Source: PVC group bacterium
GTDB lineage: Bacteria > GCA-001730085 > JADFSZ01
Reading direction: 5' to 3'
NCBI GenBank assembly: GCA_022560555.1
Contig: JADFSZ010000036.1
Span: forward strand, 1-11,793
DNA length: 11,793 nucleotides
How positions within the stretch are numbered: the first letter of the stretch is position 1; every line of letters starts with the position of its first letter. The notes beneath the pieces are model-generated. The model did no database searches, had not been told where the DNA came from, and worked only from the letters and a program-made list of their open reading frames with translations. Both the position numbers and the translations under genes were made by a program. Positions 5,707-11,793 of the stretch are shown here, piece by piece.

Positions 5707-7827
5707 ATGTGGTTGCCGTATGGATTAATCGTTTTCAGCATATTGATTGCTTTTGTCTTTGCGTATGTTGTGACACGGAAAATTTTTTCCCTCGAAGAAG
5801 GAACGGCCAAAATGGTGGAGGTGTCTTTAGCCATCCGCACGGGGGCTGACGCCTATCTTCGACGACAATATTTAGGCGTGGCTATTTTTTTTGCCGTCAT
5901 GTTTTTGCTTCTCGCGATCCTCTCCTATTTTAAAATCATTTCATGGTTTGAACCCTTCGCGTTTTTAACCGGTGGGTTTAGTTCTGGCTTGGCCGGATTT
6001 ATCGGTATGAAAGTCGCCACCTCCTCCAATGCCCGTACGGCGTGGGCTGCGAAAACAAGCCTCAATGATGGTTTGAGAGTTGCTTTTGGCAGCGGCACTG
6101 TCATGGGAATATCTGTGGTTGGCTTGGGGCTCTTAAATCTTTTTGCTTGGTTTGTGATTTTAGATTGGTGGACGCAAAACCATTTTTTAGGAGACATGAA
6201 TCCAAATCGTTTTATTGCGTCCATACTTTTGACATCCGTGATGGGAGCGAGCTCCATGGCTCTTTTCGCACGTCTTGGCGGAGGGATTTTTACTAAAGCG
6301 GCTGATGTTGGTGCGGATCTAGTAGGGAAAATCGAAGCAGGAATCCCTGAGGATGATCCTAGAAATCCGGCCACAATAGCGGATAATGTCGGTGACAATG
6401 TCGGCGACGTTGCCGGGATGGGAGCCGACTTATATGAGTCCTATATCGGATCCATCGTCGCGACGGCGGCATTAGGGATCGTGGCTTTCACGGGCCCCAT
6501 GGTTGTAAAAAGCATTCTCCTTCCTATGCTATTAGCGGCCGTGGGAATTATTGCATCCATTGTAGGTACGTTTTTTGTGCGGGTGCGCGATGAAGACTCT
6601 CAAGGAGCCCTTCTTAATGCATTGAGAAAAGGCGTTTATAGCAGCACATTTCTTGTCGGAGTTATGGGATATTTTATCGTTCAAAAATTTATGGGAAGCG
6701 ATTCGATCGGGCTTTGGTGGGCCATGATTGTTGGATTGGTTGTCGGAAATGTGATAGGTTTTTTCACGGAGTATTTTACATCGGATAAGTACTCTCCGAC
6801 ACGATACATTGCGTCTCAAGCCCAGACGGGCAGTGCCACTGTGATTATTGCGGGGATCTCGACAGGGATGCTTTCCACCGCTATACCTGTGTTAACGATT
6901 GTCATTGGGATATTGACCAGTTATTTCATAGCCGGTGGCGGAGCTCATTTTGCTATAGGGCTCTATGGTATTGGGATTGCCGCCGTTGGGATGCTTTCAA
7001 CGTTGGGAATTACACTCGCAACAGATGCTTATGGGCCCGTGGCGGATAATGCCGGTGGAATCGCGCAGATGGCTCAAATGGAGCCGCAAGTCAGAAAGCG
7101 TACGGATGCGCTGGATATGCTGGGAAACACAACAGCCGCAACGGGAAAAGGATTTGCGATTGGTTCGGCTGCGTTGACGGCTCTGGCTTTATTGGCGGCG
7201 TATTCCCAGCGAAGTTCAGAAATTTTGATTGAACTGAACGGTAGCGCAGAGCTGAATATGAGTTTGCTAAACCCGATTATTATCAGCGGGCTGTTTATAG
7301 GAGCTATGCTTCCCTTCTTGTTTTGCTCGCTTTCGATGAAAGCCGTCGGCAGAGCCGCCGGGAAAATGGTGGAAGAGGTTCGGCGTCAGTTTCGTGAGAT
7401 CAAAGGAATCATGGAAAATAAAGCCAAACCGGACTATGCGGCCTGTGTTCTTATCAGCACGAAGGCGGCCCAAAAGGAAATGATTCTTCCCTCTTTACTG
7501 GCTATTCTGGCTCCGATTATCATAGGAATCGTTGGTGGTGTTCAAATGGTTATATCTCTTCTGGCGGGCGCTACAGTGACGGGATTTGTTCTTGCTGTGA
7601 TGATGGCGAACGCGGGAGGAGCATGGGACAATGCCAAAAAGCATATTGAAAACGGCGCTTATGGCGGTAAAGGATCTGCGGCTCACAAAGCCGCCATTGT
7701 CGGAGATACTGTCGGGGATCCGTTTAAGGATACATCCGGCCCGGCATTGAATATCCTTATTAAGTTGATGAGTACGGTTTCCGTGGTTTTTGCCAAAGTC
7801 GTGATTACGATAAACCTTTGGTTTTAG
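5707..7827 (+). CDS. hppA: Membrane-bound ion-translocating pyrophosphatase, K+-dependent type
   Basis: This integral membrane pump couples pyrophosphate hydrolysis to H+ and/or Na+ transport. Its 706 residues and many hydrophobic helices fit the single-subunit family. The substrate loop is intact: D200[10 protein letters not shown]210, EDDPRNP at 215-221, and the D226-N-V-G-D-N-V-G-D234 run with D241. The C-terminal acidic loops [12 protein letters not shown] at 634-645 and [14 protein letters not shown] at 666-679 are also intact. In [10 protein letters not shown] at 473-482 the two discriminating positions are Ala477 and Gly480. K+-independent enzymes have Lys and Thr there, so this belongs to the K+-dependent subfamily. 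Glu244 in DLYESY is the semi-conserved helix-6 Glu. Whether it pumps Na+ or H+ cannot be decided from this alone. The stop is TAG. It has its own strong promoter and no clear terminator. Confidence 0.98.
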   Translation: MWLPYGLIVFSILIAFVFAYVVTRKIFSLEEGTAKMVEVSLAIRTGADAYLRRQYLGVAIFFAVMFLLLAILSYFKIISWFEPFAFLTGGFSSGLAGFIGMKVATSSNARTAWAAKTSLNDGLRVAFGSGTVMGISVVGLGLLNLFAWFVILDWWTQNHFLGDMNPNRFIASILLTSVMGASSMALFARLGGGIFTKAADVGADLVGKIEAGIPEDDPRNPATIADNVGDNVGDVAGMGADLYESYIGSIVATAALGIVAFTGPMVVKSILLPMLLAAVGIIASIVGTFFVRVRDEDSQGALLNALRKGVYSSTFLVGVMGYFIVQKFMGSDSIGLWWAMIVGLVVGNVIGFFTEYFTSDKYSPTRYIASQAQTGSATVIIAGISTGMLSTAIPVLTIVIGILTSYFIAGGGAHFAIGLYGIGIAAVGMLSTLGITLATDAYGPVADNAGGIAQMAQMEPQVRKRTDALDMLGNTTAATGKGFAIGSAALTALALLAAYSQRSSEILIELNGSAELNMSLLNPIIISGLFIGAMLPFLFCSLSMKAVGRAAGKMVEEVRRQFREIKGIMENKAKPDYAACVLISTKAAQKEMILPSLLAILAPIIIGIVGGVQMVISLLAGATVTGFVLAVMMANAGGAWDNAKKHIENGAYGGKGSAAHKAAIVGDTVGDPFKDTSGPALNILIKLMSTVSVVFAKVVITINLWF

Positions 7828-7942
7828 AGGAATAGTTTTCCGCTTATCCCTTAAGTCCATCTATCCTTAGACCTAAATTCTTCCAAAATATCAAGTTATC
7901 TCTAGCCTATGAGTCCTCAACCCCCTACCTGTAGTGGAAAGC

Positions 7943-7971
7943 TTGACAACTTATATTAAATTTAGTATAAA
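7943..7971 (+). promoter_or_regulatory. Strong sigma-70 promoter of smc
   Basis: A perfect TTGACA at 7943-7948 and TATAAA at 7966-7971 are 17 bp apart. Transcription would begin near 7978, giving a leader of about 40 bases. It probably also drives the SurA-like gene that follows smc. The region 7828-7942 before it shows no convincing terminator for hppA. Confidence 0.8.
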
Positions 7972-8017
7972 ATAGGGGATTCAAGTTGATTTAAGCGATG
8001 GCTATTAGGGGGACACA

Positions 8018-11000
8018 ATGTTTTTGAAAAAACTTGAACTTTTTGGATTTAAATCCTTCCCGCATAAAACAACTCTAACATTTGAGCCTGGTGTTACCGG
8101 TGTGGTCGGACCCAATGGGTGCGGAAAAAGTAACATTTCCGACGCGATTAAATGGGTTCTTGGCGAACAAAGCGCGAAGCAAATGCGCGGCACACGGATG
8201 GCGGATGTTCTTTTCAGCGGCACGGACAAAATGCCGGCTTTTAATGTGGCCGAAGTCTCGATGACCTTTGACAATGAAAGTCAGCTTCTTCCTGTTGAAT
8301 ACAATGAAGTCACCATAACGCGTCGGATGACGCGGATGGGACAAAGCGATTATTTTATCAATAAAAATCCGTGTCGATTAAAAGATATTCACCAGATGTT
8401 TTTAGGGACGGGTGTCGGAACGAGCGCGTATTCCGTGATTGAGCAAGGCCGGATCGGACAGATCATTAATATGAAATCCGAGGACCGGAGATATATTTTT
8501 GAAGAAGCGGCCGGAATCACAAAATACAAAGCACACAAAAAAGAAGCTCTGCGGAAATTAGCGGCAACGGAACAAAATCTTCTTCGCGTGGCTGATGTGG
8601 TTTTAGAAATCAAGCGGCAGCTAAATTCCATTAACCGACAGGTGAACAAGGCTCGTCGGTATAAAGAATTTTACAGTGCTTTACGGGATTTTGAGCTTAA
8701 AATATTTTATAAAGATATGAGCGATCTGTCGAGTGTGATCCGGAAAATCTGTGAAGATAAAAAAACAATGCGTGAGAAGGAAGAAAGGCTGACGACGGAT
8801 TCGATCCGCCAAGAAGCTAAGATTGAGGAGATTCGCCACAGCCTCCATGAATTGTCTGACACCCTTCAGACTTTGAATCAGCAGTATGTGGAGTCTGACA
8901 AAAAGATGAGTTTATGGGGAAGTAAATTAGATTTTAACAAAGACCGAATCTGTGAAATTGAAAGCAATTCTGAACACATTATCGAAGAAAACATTCGATC
9001 AGAAAAGAAGCTTTCCGATTGGAGTACGCAAATCGAGGAAATCAAAAGAGGCTTGGCGGAACTGAACAGCCAAAATGAAAATAGCAGCAAGAACATGAAT
9101 CAAATTAATTTGGATCTGTCTCAAGCACAGGACAATATTCAAGGCAAAGAAAAAGAAATGGAATATCGCGAAAGCGAGTATGTGGATATTCAAAGTCAAC
9201 TGGCGAAGGTAACGAATGCGATCGAGGCCATCAAAACCAGTATGAGTCACGTGTCGGATCGCAAAGAAAAGGTTGTTACGGAAGAGAGCCGGCAGAAGGA
9301 TAAAAAATCATCTTTGGCAGAGGATCTACGCCTTAAAAAAGATCAGCTAGACGTCCTTTTGAATGAAATCGAGAGCCTTGAGGATACCCATCTCACACAG
9401 GCATGTAACATAGAGGCCAATTTGACTTATCTCGAGGAAACAAGAAAATCCTTCGAAGACGTTGTTAAAGAGCGTGAAATTTGCCGGTCACGGCTCGAGC
9501 TTCTTGAACAATTGCGGATGAATCACGAGGGATATGTGGATGGTGTAAAGGCCGCATTGGATTGTGCCGAGAAGGGGGTGCATAGAGAACATGTGCACGG
9601 GGCTTTAGCGGGAATGGTTGTTGTGGACGAAAAATATACTCTGGCCGTCGAGTCCGCTTTACGTTATGACTTACAGATTATTGTTGTAGATCAAGACGAA
9701 AACGCGAAAGGTCTCATTGATGAATTGTACCGGACGAAAAAAGGAAACGCAAAGTTTTTTGTTCGAAGTGCGGATGTCTCCGCTTCAGACGAAAACGCGC
9801 ATTATTCTTTATGGAATCGTCCGGGTGTATGCGGAAGAGCCATAGATTTTGTTCGATATGAAGATCAAAATTTATGTGTTCTGGAAGCCTTTTTGAAAAA
9901 CACGCTTGTTGTTGACAATGATGTGACAGCCCGCGCGGTTTTGACCGATCGTGTATGGGGGGGCCGGATCGTCACGTTACGCGGCGAATGTTTTGATGAC
10001 GGCGGCCGTATTCTCTGGGGAGGAAGTCCGGACGCTCAATCAAAAGATTTATTGATGAGAGATACCCAAATCGGCGATCTCAGAAAGGATTTTGAAGATT
10101 ATGCTGTACGTGAAAATGAATTAAAAGAGAAGGTTGAGAGTATTCGTAAAACGACTCAGGTTAAAGAAGAAGAAAAGCTGTCCGTTCAGGACAAGCTCGA
10201 AGAACTGGGCCTCCAAAAAGAGACGCTTGAAAAAGAACGCGCACATCTGAAGTGGCAAAATGAACATATGAGCGATGAAATATTCATTTTAGAGTCTGAA
10301 TCAAATGACTTGAATAAAAACCTGGCTGAATACGTTGAGTTGTTAAAAGAAAAGGAAAGCGCTCTTGAAACTTTGGACACTGATGAGGCCATTGTCAAAA
10401 CGTCCATTGAACAAATCAAACAGGATATTGAATGCATGAAAACAAAGCGCGAAGAGTTGCGTGAAACAACAACAACTTTGAAAGTGAATCTTGCCGGGAT
10501 TCGTGAGAAACTTACCGCGGAGTCGTCCAGGCTCGAGCGGTTAAATCTGCGAAATCAAGAAGAGCGAACCCAAATTGAAACAAAAAATGTGCATCATAGA
10601 GAATTGACGAGCCGTCGGGAGGCGCTCTTATTAGAATCCGGGGAAATTCAGGGAAAATTACAGAATTTACGCGGGGAAATCGAAACCTTGAAGCATGAGC
10701 TGGAGCGCCAAACTCAAAAAAAGGATGAGGCCGAGGTTCAGCTTGATAACGAAATGACCGGCTTAAAAATCGCGCAACAGGAATTGCGCCAAAGCCAGAC
10801 GATGATTAGTGCCAAAGAAATTGAGGAAACAGAAAAAAAGATGTCGTTTGAGAATCAAGACAACTTGATTCACAATACCTATCAAATTCGATTTGCTGAT
10901 TTGCCCCCGGAGTATCATGTCACGGAGATTCCCGCTGAATGGATCGAGAAACGCGACACTCTGAAGAGTAAAGTTGAATCGATCGGTCCCGTAAATGAGG

Positions 11001-11611
11001 ACGTGATTGAAGAAAACGAAGAGTTGGAGATACGATACAAATTTCTCATTGAACAGCAGGATGATCTTGTGGAGGCCAAGGAATCACTCCAAAAGGTGAT
11101 TCGCAAAATTAACGCGACAACTAAAAAACAGTTTATCGAAACATTTCAATCGGTTCGCCGGCATTTTTCGGAATATTTTAAGATCCTGTTTGATGGGGGG
11201 CAGGCTGACTTGGTTTTGGTGGATGAGGACAATGTACTAGAAAGCGGGGTTGACATTATGGCGCGTCCCCCTGGGAAAAAGATGCAGAATATCACTCTGA
11301 TGTCCGGGGGAGAGAAAGCCATGACGGCGATTGCGATCCTGTTCGCGCTGTTCACGGTTCGTCCGAGCCCCTTTTGTGTTTTAGACGAAATCGACGCTCC
11401 TCTTGATGATGCGAATATTGACCGATTTGTAACTCTGTTGCAGCAGTTCCTGAATAAAACGCAGTTCATTATTATTTCACACAACAAAAAAACCATTTCC
11501 ATTGCGGATACACTCTACGGTATTACAATGGAGATACCCGGCATTTCCCGTCTGATCTCTGTCAAACTTGTTGAAGGAGAAGAAAAACTCGCAGGGGAAT
11601 TAACCGCTTAA
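8018..11611 (+). CDS. smc: Chromosome segregation ATPase SMC
   Basis: SMC forms ring-shaped homodimers that extrude DNA loops and help segregate the nucleoid, normally with ScpA and ScpB, which are not in this window. The 1197-residue length is usual. The N-terminal head has Walker A GPNGCGKSN at 31-39. A first coiled coil runs from about 170 to 495. The hinge lies at about 505-670, from GYVDGVKAAL to GGRIVTLRGECFDDGGRILWGGS, with its typical paired glycines. A second coiled coil runs from about 680 to 1010. The C-terminal head has the ABC signature MSGGEK at 1095-1100, with Met where Leu is usual, and Walker B VLDEIDAPLDDAN around 1121-1133 with catalytic Glu1124. AGGGGG at 8007-8012 is a well-placed ribosome-binding site and supports ATG 8018. 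Confidence 0.98.
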   Translation: MFLKKLELFGFKSFPHKTTLTFEPGVTGVVGPNGCGKSNISDAIKWVLGEQSAKQMRGTRMADVLFSGTDKMPAFNVAEVSMTFDNESQLLPVEYNEVTITRRMTRMGQSDYFINKNPCRLKDIHQMFLGTGVGTSAYSVIEQGRIGQIINMKSEDRRYIFEEAAGITKYKAHKKEALRKLAATEQNLLRVADVVLEIKRQLNSINRQVNKARRYKEFYSALRDFELKIFYKDMSDLSSVIRKICEDKKTMREKEERLTTDSIRQEAKIEEIRHSLHELSDTLQTLNQQYVESDKKMSLWGSKLDFNKDRICEIESNSEHIIEENIRSEKKLSDWSTQIEEIKRGLAELNSQNENSSKNMNQINLDLSQAQDNIQGKEKEMEYRESEYVDIQSQLAKVTNAIEAIKTSMSHVSDRKEKVVTEESRQKDKKSSLAEDLRLKKDQLDVLLNEIESLEDTHLTQACNIEANLTYLEETRKSFEDVVKEREICRSRLELLEQLRMNHEGYVDGVKAALDCAEKGVHREHVHGALAGMVVVDEKYTLAVESALRYDLQIIVVDQDENAKGLIDELYRTKKGNAKFFVRSADVSASDENAHYSLWNRPGVCGRAIDFVRYEDQNLCVLEAFLKNTLVVDNDVTARAVLTDRVWGGRIVTLRGECFDDGGRILWGGSPDAQSKDLLMRDTQIGDLRKDFEDYAVRENELKEKVESIRKTTQVKEEEKLSVQDKLEELGLQKETLEKERAHLKWQNEHMSDEIFILESESNDLNKNLAEYVELLKEKESALETLDTDEAIVKTSIEQIKQDIECMKTKREELRETTTTLKVNLAGIREKLTAESSRLERLNLRNQEERTQIETKNVHHRELTSRREALLLESGEIQGKLQNLRGEIETLKHELERQTQKKDEAEVQLDNEMTGLKIAQQELRQSQTMISAKEIEETEKKMSFENQDNLIHNTYQIRFADLPPEYHVTEIPAEWIEKRDTLKSKVESIGPVNEDVIEENEELEIRYKFLIEQQDDLVEAKESLQKVIRKINATTKKQFIETFQSVRRHFSEYFKILFDGGQADLVLVDEDNVLESGVDIMARPPGKKMQNITLMSGGEKAMTAIAILFALFTVRPSPFCVLDEIDAPLDDANIDRFVTLLQQFLNKTQFIIISHNKKTISIADTLYGITMEIPGISRLISVKLVEGEEKLAGELTA

Positions 11612-11625
11612 CATGAATTGTAACC

Positions 11626-11793
11626 ATGATGAAGTTTATAAAACCGGATATCCTAAAAAGTCTTTTTCTTGCCGTGCTTGTGTCGACGCTTACTTTTTTC
11701 TTGTCGAACCATTTCCTCTTTGCTCAATAGTATAAGATAGTCACGATCGTAAATGATGACATCATCACAAATTACGATATCGAAAATTTTCTT
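11626..11793 (+). CDS. SurA/PpiC-like periplasmic chaperone, 5' part, with in-frame TAG
   Basis: The gene starts 14 bp after the smc stop and runs off the window. ATG 11626 (or ATG 11629) opens a Sec-type signal peptide: a basic start MMKFIKPD, a hydrophobic core about 9-26, and a likely cleavage after LFA at 31-33. Codon 35 is TAG (11728-11730). Reading through it, the same frame continues as YKIVTIVNDDIITNYDIENFL, which closely matches the mature N-terminus of SurA-type peptidyl-prolyl isomerases/chaperones for outer-membrane proteins. Signal and mature parts are in one frame, so a single base change or a sequencing error would explain the stop. Without readthrough no ATG, GTG or TTG restart is visible before the window ends. 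It may be a pseudogene, an assembly error, or a recoded codon. No clear Shine-Dalgarno is seen. Confidence 0.6.

Noticed and set aside
11728-11730. Genome-wide reassignment of TAG to an amino acid
   Set aside because: hppA and the HD-GYP gene both end at TAG at the length expected for their families, so TAG acts as a normal stop.

Overview
The window is a housekeeping and signalling stretch of a bacterial chromosome. No gene in it is a mobile element. Gene content and protein style suggest a poorly cultured Gram-negative lineage: a bacterial-type SMC, an HD-GYP/GGDEF pair, a membrane pyrophosphatase, and a SurA-like protein with a signal peptide that implies a periplasm. Candidatus Omnitrophota or a relative in the PVC neighbourhood is my best guess. 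That is an inference from impression, because the window has no rRNA or marker that settles it.

Layout, left to right. The first 63 bases appear to be the tail of an unidentified upstream gene, and they carry short 7-bp-spaced repeats. A class I/II PLP aminotransferase follows (+). It converges, with a 6-bp gap, on a minus-strand gene for a membrane-anchored GIDE-like protein. Upstream of that gene on the same strand lies a tRNA-Ser(CGA). Its 3' end is copied in inverted orientation just beyond it. A repeat-bearing spacer then leads to endonuclease III (nth, -).

The intergenic region at 2974-3181 is divergent and carries a good extended -10 promoter. From there a plus-strand block begins: a degenerate-receiver HD-GYP protein, a 298-bp spacer with no convincing gene, and a degenerate-receiver/degenerate-GGDEF protein. 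Next come the K+-dependent-type membrane pyrophosphatase hppA and smc. Both sit behind near-perfect sigma-70 promoters with 17-bp spacers. The window closes with the start of a SurA/PpiC-like export chaperone gene 14 bp after smc, which is interrupted by an in-frame TAG.

How the genes relate. The HD-GYP and GGDEF genes are a plausible cyclic-di-GMP pair, but only the phosphodiesterase keeps its catalytic residues. hppA would couple pyrophosphate hydrolysis to ion pumping. smc and nth are genome maintenance genes. I see no clear new multi-gene system. The points most worth checking are the in-frame stop in the SurA-like gene, the inverted tRNA-tail copy, the degenerate signalling domains, and the nested dyads over the hppA promoter.
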